A stretch of 64,000 bases of DNA from Ascochyta rabiei (lineage: Eukaryota > Ascomycota > Dothideomycetes > Pleosporales > Didymellaceae): NCBI RefSeq assembly GCF_004011695.2, contig NC_082416.1, forward strand, positions 1,054,001 to 1,118,000, written 5' to 3'. This document shows positions 1 through 11,341 of the stretch, one piece after another. Positions within the stretch are counted from its first letter, which is position 1; each line of letters opens with the position of its first letter. The notes under the pieces are model-generated. The model did not search any database, was not told the DNA's origin, and worked only from the letters and a program-made list of their open reading frames with translations. The position numbers were made by a program, and so were the translations under genes.

Positions 1-2034
1 GGTCAGCCTTAGCTTCCTACGCTGTTGATGCAGTCAGCAGTTAGCGGCCAACTCACCAGCTATACAGTAGGGAACGGAGAGGACAAGAGAAAAGACATCA
101 GGTGGTACAGATGCAGATTAAGCAAGAGATCATGTAGCCAATATTCGCAATATGCAGTCAGCTTGACGGATCCCAGGTTTCGAATCTCTGACATGTCTAA
201 CTTGTGGTCCTCGGAGCGTGCAATAAGCAAGGAGCGCCGGTAACACCGCTAGCCACATGTATCCCCTACGCCCTACAAGACGCCCCTACAAGACAAGGAA
301 GGCACTGGCGGATATCCCGCCACGGAACGCAGCCAATCAAACACGGCGCGCGATATTCCTCCGGCGCGCCTTAACCACGTCCTATCCCGTGTGCTGGTCA
401 CTGAAGGATGCACGTCAGACACCTTCAGACGTGTCCACACGAGTCATCACACCGTCGCACCACAGTACACACGTCTGTATAGCACGACTCGCAGGGCTGA
501 CATGTCGGGTCCCGCGCGCCGCCTTCCTCGCGTGACACACACACACACACATACACACCCGCCTGTCCGATCGCATACAGGACATGTTTGCACCACGGCT
601 ATCGTGATATCATCAGTCGCGCGTGTGCTTATGCCCGTCAGCCCCCACCTGCCTGATTCCGGCGGTCACTGTCCATATGGCCCCTCCTTTCTGGACATGA
701 CGGCGTATCTTCTGCTTCGTGCATTTCGGCGCGACATTGTTTCTCCAGGCCCGAGGCGCGTCTGGACAAGGACGCTCTTGGCCTGCATATGCACATGCTG
801 ACATGTCACCTCTGCATCCATGGCATCTGCCGGTCGCGCAACGCGCATGGCTGGCCTGGGCATTTGCTGTTTTCGGTGTGCAAGTCTCGATGGGATGCAA
901 AGAAAGTCGGAGTCGACGAACATCTGATGTCGGGGTACGTCAGGGTGTTTCAGGGCGGTGGGAGGTCACGTACTGTGCAGTATCGTGAACAAACAACATC
1001 GCGGCCTGCTGGCCAAAGCTGCTGATAACAACTGCCCGTGCAAGTCGTAGCCAACGCTGCACCAACGCGTTGTACAATACCTTTGATGCGGGATATGATC
1101 TAAGCCCCAAACCTCCTCCGTGTGACTATATCCAGTCGCACTACAACGTCTGCAACACCTTACACAGAAATGCTCGTACAATATGTGGAGATAGATGCCT
1201 GCTTTAGTAGGCTACGGACACATATAGAGTTTCTACATCCGTAACGATGACACCGTACTACACAAGCAGTTCTCCCCCAATGATGTCGTGTTTTGAGACC
1301 CCTGGCTTGTGTCGCTTGATTCCATGGTGCTGACGCTGATATCAGAGTTCAGCAACGTACCCCACCATACTCGCAACGTACATGCCTTTCGACCGCACTC
1401 TATACAGATCTGAGTACACACACACATCGACGCAATCTGATGCGGGGACGCAAAGATGGCAGTTCGCAGCGTCTTGCATACAGCAAGGGACTGTACGGCG
1501 TCCGGGTTCAGTAGCAGTATTGGTATTCTGCCGGCACACTTGAGGTCGTCGTCAAATTTGTGAGAAGCTGGTCAGATGAGCTGGCATGAGGGGTGGTATT
1601 CGAATTGATGTCTTATGCTGATCAGGGGACGCATTGAGAATCCTCGGGCGCTGTATACACACACGTGAATGGTTCTTTGTACCGAAACAAAGCAAGTCCG
1701 TTGATTGAGAAAACGCCTTTGAAATGCCTCAAGCCAAAGCTTGGTTTTTATGCGGCAGAATGCCATCATGAACGTCGTGAAAAGAGGTCGACAGCTACGA
1801 ATGTCGACTACAACGCCATAAGAAAGATGCGTCTAGATGCAGCTCCAGACGCGCAAGTGTATGAAGGTTCAAATTCCGGAAATGCGATTAGCAAATGCGC
1901 CCGTCAAGGTGCGATGGTTACTGTGACTGTCGTGTACTGATCGACCATGAGTGACACATGAACGCTGGCGCTGAAAATGCGTTGCTGAACCAGGAATGAT
2001 GTGGCGTTGCGGACAAAAAGATCAGAGCGTTGCC
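1..2034. other. gene-free left flank
   Basis: I see no supportable gene here. The open frames are short, on both strands, and have biased or low-complexity translations. A (CA)n-type microsatellite lies at about 535-557. The segment 500-900 has scattered CATGT/ACATG words but no ordered repeat. The right part is presumably the 3' flank of the minus-strand zinc-finger gene that ends at 2035. Confidence 0.6.
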
Positions 2035-4304
2035 TCAGGACTCATCGTGCGCTTCATTGATGATCCCAGGTTTTGATGAAAGAGAAGACACCGAAGGGCC
2101 GGAGATGGAGCTCACCGAGCCAACTCGCTCCTGTGGTGGTGGCTCATCTCTCATACATGCATTTTCCAGCATGTTGGTCCACTTTCCACTCGTACCGGCG
2201 TGACTGTGCTTCAAATGTTGTCGGAAGTGATCTGCGCGGAAGAACTTCTTGGCTTGGTTGCATTCGCCAAATTTGTGTACATGGTTCAGATGCTCTGCTC
2301 TGGCGTCCCAGTTTGCAGGGTTGGGAAACTCCTCGCCACAGAACCCGCATACGTCGGCCGCAGCCGAACGAGTAGGGGAGGGGTGGAAAGCAGCTTGAAT
2401 GCCAGCGAGTGCAGCGCAGGACCAGGAATGTCGACGTAAATGCAGAGAATTTTGATGGCGTTCCGCCTCATTCTTGTTCTTGAACCGATTCGGGCAATAC
2501 TGGCAGATGTACTGCTTTTCTAGCTCGTGTGACCTGTGCTCGTGTGTCAGTGCATGTTCTTGGAAGGCGGGCAGAATGGCGGTGGGGAAGCACGGATGTT
2601 ACTTACCGCAACTCGTCCTCGCTGTCAAATTTTTTGGGTTTCTTGGGACAACACTCGCAGATGTATGCGCCTGGAATGCGGTTGGCCATTGAATTCTGTC
2701 GCGAATGGATGATGTTTTCTGTCGAGAGCTTTCGGACCTGAGGAGGATGCTCGGACTCGGAGTAGCCTCGTCGGTGCTGTGGGCTCGATAAAGAGCCGCG
2801 GGGGCTAGGATTTAGCGATCTACTAGCTGCATAAGGAGAGACAGGGCCTAGTTCCGTCTGCCCCGAGGGCGACAATGCACTGGGCGACAAGCGTTGATCT
2901 CCACCATAACTTGTCATGCTGCTGGCTGCCGTGGAAAGACCAAGAGAGGAGCCAACTGAGCCAGTGCGAGGAGCCGACGACGATATTGAAGACAGAGAAC
3001 CATGATGCATCTGGAAGCGCGAAGCCGGGGTGTTGCGATTGACGAGCATCTGCGCCGAACGCCGATGGTACAAGTCGGGGTTGCCGCCTGTGGTGGGTCG
3101 GTCGTCACGCACAGCCTCTGGAGGGGGCGATGAGGCGCGTCGTTTTAGGCCAGCCTTTTGGCACATATGATACTCATCAGACCCAGCCGGGCTACGGTCG
3201 TCGATGTTTAGGTTGCGCATTCCATTCTCCTCCATACCAAACTCGTGATCTGAGAATATGCTGTGGTCGTAGCTACCTCGGTGGTGGGGTGGGTTCTCGT
3301 CCAACGGACCTGGTGTCGAGATGCTGCCGTAGCGTGCTCTATGTGCATCCGGTCCTTCGAAGACAGGACTGCGGAAGCCAGTGTATCCAGGTGATATTGC
3401 GCCGCACTGTGGCCACTTGAAGGCGGGGGAGTCTGGGTGTAGTCGGTCAGGTACGGACAAGGGCTTCAGTTGTTGTCCGTTGAGTTTGTGCGCGTAAGCG
3501 TCGGCAGGCGGGTCTTGAGCACTGCTCGAGAGAGGCGGCGCAGTGGTTCTTGTTGGGGTGTTCGGACCGCCAATCTTGGAGAGAAGTTGCTTGTCGTAGG
3601 CCTGCGATGAGTGATCTAGGGCCTTCTGACCAAGCTGCCGTTCACTTGTGAGTCTGTGGTTCATGGTTGCGGTCAGTCGGCGTACGTTGTAGTGGGTGCA
3701 TTGTGTACAGGCACGTAGGACGGGCCAAGCATGGTGGCAAGCGGACGAGGAGATGGTCCATGCCACGCATCGAGTGCCAACGAGGCAGAATGGTCTTTTG
3801 ATTGGCAAGTAGACGCCGGAGACAACAGAGAAGAGACTGGGAACGTATGGGGCATGCGATTTCTTACCTGTGGTTGCCGAGCGACGGCCGAGTCTTGCCG
3901 CTACGATCCTCGTCACTGTTGTGGTCCCTGCTGCCTTCAGGGCTCATGTCGTCGAGAGACCGTGAGATGGAGGGCTCGCGACCACTGGAAAGATGGTCGG
4001 CCGACTGGTCCCGCGGACAAAGCACCTGGCCGCTGCCAGATCCACCGTACAAGCTCGAGCCAGGCCTGACTGTCGCGAGCCGATTTCCGCCAAAGCCATT
4101 TTGCTTTGGGTTGGCTGTGTTACCCCATTGCCAGCCGGGGTCAGAGTGGCCCGCCCTGAGGTCCTCAATGTGACGTGGAGGAGGCAAGGGCGGCGGCACT
4201 TGGTCGCGTGCACTTGGAATGGCCATGGCAAGCGCAGGACTTGGATAGGAGGGTCGCTGGTAGCGCGATGATTCATATACCCGGATACTCGGGGTCGAAG
4301 ACAT
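2035..4304 (-). CDS. C2H2 zinc-finger protein, putative transcription regulator (3 exons, 660 aa)
   Basis: The exons on the minus strand are 4304-3868, 3653-2607 and 2533-2035. Introns of 214 and 73 bp both have GTAAG donors and CAG acceptors, and the coding sum is 1983 nt. The ATG at 4304 opens exon 1, and splicing removes an in-frame upstream extension that would otherwise follow the second exon. Residues 1 to about 480 are Ser/Pro-rich and disordered. The C-terminal third carries cysteine/histidine pairs: YICECCPKK, then YICQYCPNRF with a distal RHQNSLH, then CGFCGEEF, then a DHFRQHLKHSH element. This matches a fungal C2H2 module in which a canonical finger is followed by degenerate ones. 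DNA binding in the nucleus is inferred from the family; no target is known. The homeodomain gene at 48.8 kb carries a similar module. Confidence 0.88.
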
Positions 4305-4660
4305 CCTCGTGCGCCCGCTTGCTCGTTAGCGGACGATGATGTCGCTGCGGGCCGCCACCAAGAGGCAGCTGAAGCGTGCCTTTGCAGCACACGCGCGCCG
4401 CAACTGTGGCGAGCGCAGCGTGCAGAGCGTGAGGATGGATGCTCGCTACTGGATAGTGGCAGCGGAACGCGCACGGACGCAGCAGAGCCTAGAGGTGGAT
4501 AGTTAGCCGGACGCCGGACACCACCACGGGATGGCCGAAACAGGCAGGGACGTCGCCGGGAGGCGTGCACCAGCAGCTGAAGGTGACGGCAATACAAGTA
4601 AAGTGCGGCTCACCAGAGGGGCTGATGCGTCGCGGCGCTGCACTGACGACTGGCGACGAC

Positions 4661-4698
4661 TGGGCGTGGGCGTGGGCGTGGGCGTGGGCGTGGGCGTG
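4661..4698 (+). repeat. (TGGGCG)n microsatellite
   Basis: About six head-to-tail copies of the hexamer TGGGCG lie in the 5' region of the C2H2 gene. The run is uninterrupted and GC-rich. It explains the His/Ala and Val/Gly runs in nearby spurious frames. Confidence 0.9.
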
Positions 4699-5382
4699 AG
4701 CGGCGCGGCGGCGGCGGCGAGGCTGGCAGGGCGCTGGCAGGGCGAGCAGTGTTGGGGCTAGCGCTCGTTTCCTTGCACCGTACCGTCGCTGTAGGGCTGA
4801 CGAACCGTCTGGCCAGGCACCGCCACGCAATGCGTGTCCTGCTCAGATCGGGACAGGCCCTGGTCATATGACCAATGTTGCTCGCGGGCCTCAGGTCGTG
4901 ATCACGGTGCCACCAAAGCCCTTACGCACAAAGCTCCAACTCACCGTTGCGCAGACAGAGCAGAGGGCGAGTGGGTGGGGGGGGGGTCGAAAGGAAGCGA
5001 GGGCGAGGGTCCCTGCGCTGGGCATCGGCGATATAGGCGGGCAAACAGACGCTGGACGAAGACCGAGGCTGTTTCGTTGGAATCGCAGCAACAGCAACTG
5101 CAGCGAACAGAGAAGCAGAGCACTGGGGATGGCCTCAGCATTAACCACGAGTCCACGACCCTCTGTCGACACTCGCGCGCGCTGATTGGCCGCAGCTAGC
5201 ACGGAAAATGGCGTTGTGGAGCTCGACAGGGGTCGTCTTCACCTGCAGCCCTTGCTCGACACCATGTCTTTGGGGCTTTCGAGAAGTCCGCCGAAGGCCT
5301 CAGCGCGCTGCCATGTCCACGCCCGAGGCCGCTCCACATCCAGACTCCCTCGTGTGGAGCGACCCCGAGGTCACGTTGCCAT

Positions 5383-5490
5383 GCTGCTCACGCTGCTCAC
5401 GCTGCTCACGCTGCTCAGCACTCAGCACTCGGCACTCAGCAATCAGCACTCAGCACTCAGCAATCAGCACTCAGCACTCAGCAATCAGCG
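5383..5490 (+). repeat. compound minisatellite: 9-bp GCTGCTCAC units then 7-bp CACTCAG/CAATCAG units
   Basis: Four copies of a 9-bp unit (GCTGCTCAC, last copy ending CAG) run directly into about ten 7-bp units of the type CACTCAG or CAATCAG, in an alternating higher-order pattern (two CACTCAG per CAATCAG). It lies upstream of the C2H2 gene on one side and YVH1 on the other. A related heptamer recurs at 24.64 kb. Confidence 0.9.
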
Positions 5491-7126
5491 TTGACTACTT
5501 TGGATCCAGAGAGGACGGCAGCAGCAGCAGCAGCCAGTCCCGGCAGTCAGGAGCTCACTCACATGACGAGACCTGGCCATAGTGATCAGTGGCTGGCTAG
5601 TCGCTGCCCGCTCTTCCGCCCATTATCGACCATCGTGTACTGTGCACGGCAGGAGCTGCGATCGACATGGCGCTGCTGCTGCTCGACGGGTGAGGTTTGG
5701 CCAGATGGATGGGCGGCGTCGACACTGCAAAGCTCGCTGGACCGTGGCATGCTGGGGATCTGACGAGTCAATCCTGCATCTTGTGCTGCACTACTGTGCG
5801 CACGATACGTGCGTCAGACAATCGCCCAGGGCTCGACTTGAACACGGGTAGGGTGTGTAGCGGGAAAGGTCCGAGACGCCAGCCCCTCTCAGCCTTATCA
5901 CGGAAGCCAGCTCCTTGCCAGCTCCGTCTCAAGTCCCTGCCAACCCTCGGCTGCCACTTCGCAGTCCCCATGCTTCGCTTGCAGCCCAGTGACCAACCAG
6001 TGTTGGACCATACCACGACTTTTGGCACATAGCACGACTCGGTGGGTGTGTTGATCCGTACATGTCAATGCGAATGCTCAAAGCCAATGGTGATGCAGAG
6101 ATCGCATCTGGTCTTCGGAGAATACCACGCCCGCACCGGCATGTGCTGCTGCGGTGCTTGTGTACGATACTGGGTGCTGTACGGTGCTGAGTACGACACA
6201 ACAGGCATCATCTGTCCTCCTGGGTACACGTTTAAAAAAAACCCACGACCAAGAAAGATGTCCTCGCTGTGCAACAGCCCTACAGGTCTCTGTGCAATTC
6301 TCGACATGGATTGACTTCCTGTTCTGGTACGTCGCACACCAATGCACCTGGTCGGCGCTGGACGTGTAATGATGACAGAGGGAAGACCTCCTTTTGTTGT
6401 CAACTTCTAAAGGAACGGCGTGCCGATGATGGCAGCCGATGCCTAAGGTCCCACAGCCGGAGCAGTGGAGTAGTGGAGTAGACCTGGACTGAGCTGATGA
6501 GAAAGCTGTCCACAGGGCGGCTCGCGTGCGTTTGGCGTTTGGCGTTTGGCGTTTGGCATTGGATGCGGGTTGGAGGGCGTGCACGGTACCTTCCGCGGGG
6601 CCGCGGGCAACGATTTGGCCTTACAGCACCGATTCGAGTTGCAATTCCATTTCCTATTCCAGATCCAGCTCAACGTGATGCATGCACTGCATCGATCATC
6701 TGCGCCATTTACCATCCTTCTTATCTAATAACAAGACATTGCACAGGCTCGAGCCGTTGCTCTGGGACTTCCGTTTACCCGTGCAACTTCAAGCCGCGGC
6801 TGCGACATGTACCGTAGATCATCGTATCTTCTTGCCTGCGTGAGGTGAGGCTGTGTGGCGCAGCCTGAGAGCAATAGTTCTGTGTCTCGGTAACGCTTTT
6901 GTCCGTCTTCGTCTGCCCTATTGCAAACTGCAGAATTCAACGAATCCGCTTACCTAACCTCTTTACATTTCGCCCGTTGGGGACGCCCACGAGCCTCGGC
7001 CAAATTTTCGAAGCCTCAAACCAGACAAGCACCGCAACGTCGTGCGCAATTCTTGGTCTCCATCCACGACCTCATCTCCGACCCCGACCATTCTCGGACC
7101 ACGCTGCAGTCCCTCTCTTGGACGCC

Positions 7127-8523
7127 ATGGCCCTCATTGACAGAATCCCCGGGGACTTGGATCTCTACATTGGTGGGTACGTAACGTCGGCCCCTCGGGT
7201 TGAGATGCTCGACACTACTCTCTGCGCGACTATCGGTTTGAGGCTGATAGGCGTAATGCAGCATGTTCACGCTTCGACGACGTGAAGCACTACAGCAGGC
7301 AAACATCACACATGTCCTCTCGGTGCTGCGAACGCCACTAGATCAGGATCTCTTCGAGCCATTCAAGCACCATGTCGTGGAAGTCGACGACGTTGAAGAC
7401 GAAAACCTGTTGGAACATTTCCCTGCCACCAACCAGTTTATCCAAGAGGGACTCGATGGTGGTGGCGGAGTATTGGTGCAGTAAGTCCGTATCCCAGCTC
7501 AGCTGAAGCAACCTTTGATCTTCACTGCATACCGTCTTGCTTGGCAACTTTGCCATCTTCACGACGCAGGGGCACCAACAATTCGTTCGTTGCAGTGCAT
7601 GCGGTTGTTCCCTGCCCTCCGCGCGTCCTGCATTCCCCTCCAGAGATTTTTTCTATTTTCTCCTGCTTCCCTCCTTTTGAAAAATTATGCACACCGCTCG
7701 TTCGCCACTCCTATTCTTAGCCACTGGTTACAATATGCCAACCACATTCCTACATCTAGCTGCGCAATGGGCAAATCGCGATCCGCCACCGTTGTCATCG
7801 CTTATTTGATGCAAAAGCACCATATTACTTCCTCTGAAGCATTGTCCCATGTTCGGCAAGCCCGATCCATTGTCGAGCCGAACGAAGGATTCTGGAAGCA
7901 ACTCGAGTTGTACGGCGAAATGCAGATGCCCGAGAATGTGGAAGAGACTCCAGCCTATCAACGCTGGGTCTATCAACGTGAGCTCGAGCTGAGCCGTGCA
8001 TGTGCGCAGGCCCCTGAGGCAGACAAGATCCGGTTTGAAGACGAGCACGTCACAGAGCAGACGTCAGGTTTTGAGATGAGGTGTCGCAAATGCAGGTGAG
8101 TGGAGAACTTAGAGCCTTCTTGATGCTATCACGCATTGTTTGGTCGTCCTTGGTCTTGCTCAGCGCTTACACACTAGCAGACGGCCACTTGCGACATCCC
8201 AATATCTCACTTCGCACAGCCAGGACAAATCAAAGACCAAGTGTGCACATTACTTTGTAGATCCTCTGTCTTGGATGCGCTCTGAGCTCGAACAGGGTAA
8301 GCTGGAAGGCCGGATTGAGTGTCCGAACTGCCATTCCAACGTGGGCAAGTATGCCTGGCAGGGCATGCAATGTAGCTGTGGAGACTGGATGGTACCAGGG
8401 ATCAGCCTCTCCAAAGGGCGAATCGACGAGGCCAGGAAGGGAGGAGTCAGTGGGATCCGCCGCCCACCAGGCGCACCAGGCGCGCCTCTACCAAACGAGA
8501 ACGCGGCACGACAGAACCTATGA
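7127..8523 (+). CDS. YVH1: dual-specificity protein phosphatase YVH1 (4 exons, 315 aa)
   Basis: The exons are 7127-7176, 7262-7480, 7760-8095 and 8181-8523, summing to 948 nt. The catalytic signature HCAMGKSRSAT (Hx, C, x5, R) forms only after splicing exon 2 to exon 3, because the 279-bp second intron splits the histidine codon CA|C at residue 90. The N-terminal phosphatase domain covers about residues 5-160. The C-terminal zinc-binding domain has CRKC, then ECPNCHSNVGKY and CSCGDW, as expected for YVH1. In yeast the family acts in 60S ribosome maturation (release of Mrt4) and in sporulation and growth; that role is from family knowledge. The third acceptor is a CAGCAG-like tandem (see findings), which could add one serine. 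It converges on the HET gene downstream. Confidence 0.95.
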
Positions 8524-9136
8524 ACAACACATGGAGCCAACAACATGTGGCCACAATCTGCGACTACCCACGAATCAGCGGCTGGGGAGATAAAGACCGA
8601 TGCATCCGAGATCCTCGCATGCTCTGTCAAAGCCGCATCATCGAGGACCACATGATCCTGCACGGCACCCTGAGACGCACATTAGATAGCACCACGATCT
8701 TGGTGTCAGAGACACGCGGGTGCTGGATCGCCGAAATGGGTTTCAATTGAACAAACTCACTCACGGGCACCATCTCGCAAACCGACACTGCCGCTCGTGA
8801 GCACCGTGTGTGGAAACGCACAATGCGTACCGAGGAGACACTAGTGTGCAATACAAGGTATTCAACATCGACTACTACGTGCATGTTCCTACGCTGCGTC
8901 TGTTGATGAGAAATACTAACGTCGGCGACACATGGCTAGGATAATTTGAGTACTTGAATACTGCACTCCGCTGTCAATATACTCTTTGGCAGTAGCCGAC
9001 ACACAACAAGCACGAACATTGCTCGGACTGTACACCTGCCGAGAAAAGCGGATAGGTGCTGAATTACCACGCAGACGTCATCTGTGCTATACGTATCCTC
9101 TATGAATACTCGATAGGGTCACCGTCCCTCCCCACC
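8524..9136. other. convergent intergenic region
   Basis: This is the 3' flank of YVH1 (plus) and of the HET gene (minus). I see no gene and no strong repeat. Both genes should terminate here. Confidence 0.6.
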
Positions 9137-11341
9137 TCACAAAAGCTCAAACACCCCATCCTCGATCCCTTCGTCGTCCACCAACGCCTGGACAGCTTCT
9201 CCATGCATCCACTCCTGAACAAAACACTCGCCCTGGAGCACCCACTGCCCGTCGTCCCCAGCCGCGCTAACAACGAAAGGGCACTGCCCACCCCAAAGCA
9301 CGACGACAGCATCGCCCTCCTTTGCCTCGCGGGGCCCGAGACCAAACGCGCCTTTTCCCGTGATGAACGGCGTGCGGTACGTGACGAAGCGCCATAGCGC
9401 TTCCTGAGCCTCGTGTGCGCCATCTGCTACAAGGCCGGCAGGGAACGCGGAAACGTCGGTGTTGTTGTACTCGAGTAACTGCATCAGGTGCGTGCGGTAC
9501 ATCTCCTTCTGTGCGGGAGAGAGGAGTCGTCCGTCGCGGTTGCGGCCCGCTGTTAGCGTTGCAGCGATCTTGTCGCGGAAGACGCCTGCGTCTATGGACC
9601 ACTTCAGGAGGAGGCGGAAGTATGGTTTGATCATGTGCAGGTGTTGGAATTCGGTGCCGGGTCCGGTCGTGCGGATGGTATCTAGCTGCACGCCTTTCAG
9701 GCGCAGGGTGTTGTGGGTAGGTGAGGGCAAGAGACACATGGGCCGCGCGAATCCGGCGGAGTACTGGTGTTTACTGTTCATGTTTGAGATGGGAAACGCG
9801 GTGGTTTTGGAGTTGAAGTTGGGCGCCCAAGAAGGTAAGTTGTCGATATAGTCTTCAGGTTGCCGCCAACGTGGAGCCACATAGAGTGCGAGAGCTAGGA
9901 TGTCGAGGTTCTGGTCTTTTTCGATGAAGCTGCGAGTCACTTGTGTGTACACCTCGCTTGTACTGAGTGTGTAGTCGGGCGTGATGTCACCTGCGCTAAA
10001 GCCGTTGTCGGTTGTAGAGAAACCGAGGAGGCCGTAAATTTTGTCTCGTGGGTCGGTCACTTCGAAGCTTCGCGCTATATCCAGGAGATGGAAGAACGGA
10101 AACAACTCATTCCGGTTTGACTTTGGGCTGCTATCGTCAGAATGGAGGTGCTCTGAGTTGCGATGCGCGGTGCTCAAGTGCCACATGAAGAATGCGTTCT
10201 GCAAATTCCTCGTTGCGAGAATCATATGTAGAAGCTCATTCGCCCGGATGGACTCGATTGCCGCACCGACGTGTTTCCACGATATGGAGCAGTCACCCCA
10301 CACAACGGTAGCTTCGCGAGCAAGAACAATCTCCTGCAGGACCCAGAGTCGGGTATACCACGCCTGGCAGAAGAACAGCATGACTTTCCCCCAGAGATCT
10401 TCCTTCCTGATATGAGGGACTGCATCGAGTACGATGGGTTCGTGTTCATGTGATGTCGTTGTGTACTGAGCTTCTTCAACCCCGTCTGTGTCGACGTGCA
10501 ACTGCTTCTGCAAAGCCTCATTGGCGAGCGCACATAACACGCCAAACGCGCCAGTGGCCTCACCTGCACTGGGACCCAGCCACACAAGGACACGGCTAGC
10601 GCGAGAATAGATGGAGTTCATCCTACGGACCTGTGTTCCCTTCTCTTTCCTGTCTTCTTGGTTGATGCATAAGGCATCTACCCAGAGCAGCCGGTCTCGA
10701 TCACACCATCGTACGTTGTGGAGCGCTTCATAGAGGTTTGGAGTGACCGGGGTCGCTTTTTGGCTGATTCGGTGTACGATGTACGATGTTGGAACATCCG
10801 GGCCCCATACATATGAGAGTGCTTCGTACTCGAGAGCTATGTGATCCAACCGTGCAAACTCGAGAGTGAACTCGACAGGGTCAGCCAGAGCACCCTTGTG
10901 AAGGCGCAACAGACGTATGGAGTCGTTGTGAGGCATGAATTCGTACAGCACTGGTGTAGGAGATGGTTCCTCAAGCAATCTCTCGGTGTTGACGGAATCG
11001 AGAAGTTCGCTTGGTGCGGCCACAGGGCTTTTGTTGATCGAGGTCTTCCCAACGGAGTGCTGGGAACTGTTGTAGAGATCAACTGTACAGAGCTGAGCTT
11101 CAATCTTGACATGCTGTGATGGCCCATCTCGGCGACCGGAATTTTCATGACGCGGTTGCTTTTGGAAGAACTGCTTAGTTGGTAATGCCAATGAGCACAT
11201 AATCACCGATTTGAACCAAACAGCGACCGCCATCTTCCTCGATGATGGTACTGCGAATTGGAAATGTTTCTCATTCGAAGCTGAGAACGAGTGCTCATGA
11301 TGCTCGTTGCCAACCTTCCCGATGCCCGTGCTCGATGCCAT
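9137..11341 (-). CDS. HET-domain (heterokaryon incompatibility) protein, single exon, up to 734 aa
   Basis: This is one uninterrupted frame. The HET domain is clear at about residues 172-330: the YEALSYVWGP motif is followed by LWVDALCINQED and the QVRRMNSIYSRASRVLVWLG block. The C-terminus has the usual late motif GLGP...GDAVVVLWGGQCPFVV...GECFVQEWMHGEA, so the protein is full length at that end. HET domains drive allorecognition and regulated cell death in Pezizomycotina; the role of this member is unknown. The first ATG (11341) gives about 140 residues of unconserved sequence before the domain, so the true start may be a later Met, for example the one just before HNDSIRLLRLH. No partner gene of a known incompatibility pair sits beside it. 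Confidence 0.9.
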   Translation of the reverse strand: MASSTGIGKVGNEHHEHSFSASNEKHFQFAVPSSRKMAVAVWFKSVIMCSLALPTKQFFQKQPRHENSGRRDGPSQHVKIEAQLCTVDLYNSSQHSVGKTSINKSPVAAPSELLDSVNTERLLEEPSPTPVLYEFMPHNDSIRLLRLHKGALADPVEFTLEFARLDHIALEYEALSYVWGPDVPTSYIVHRISQKATPVTPNLYEALHNVRWCDRDRLLWVDALCINQEDRKEKGTQVRRMNSIYSRASRVLVWLGPSAGEATGAFGVLCALANEALQKQLHVDTDGVEEAQYTTTSHEHEPIVLDAVPHIRKEDLWGKVMLFFCQAWYTRLWVLQEIVLAREATVVWGDCSISWKHVGAAIESIRANELLHMILATRNLQNAFFMWHLSTAHRNSEHLHSDDSSPKSNRNELFPFFHLLDIARSFEVTDPRDKIYGLLGFSTTDNGFSAGDITPDYTLSTSEVYTQVTRSFIEKDQNLDILALALYVAPRWRQPEDYIDNLPSWAPNFNSKTTAFPISNMNSKHQYSAGFARPMCLLPSPTHNTLRLKGVQLDTIRTTGPGTEFQHLHMIKPYFRLLLKWSIDAGVFRDKIAATLTAGRNRDGRLLSPAQKEMYRTHLMQLLEYNNTDVSAFPAGLVADGAHEAQEALWRFVTYRTPFITGKGAFGLGPREAKEGDAVVVLWGGQCPFVVSAAGDDGQWVLQGECFVQEWMHGEAVQALVDDEGIEDGVFELL

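Larger units (their letters stand above)
4305..7126. other. long repeat-bearing spacer between divergent genes
   Basis: This is the shared 5' region of the minus-strand zinc-finger gene and the plus-strand YVH1 gene. No supportable gene is seen. It holds several short tandem repeats, listed separately. It also has a GCGTTTG repeat near 6530-6560 and a C/T-rich stretch just before the YVH1 start. Open frames inside are short or repeat-driven. Confidence 0.6.

Noticed and set aside
174..190. GGTTTCGAATC, a tRNA B-box-like word
   Set aside because: No A-box at proper distance and no acceptor stem pairing, so it is not a tRNA gene.
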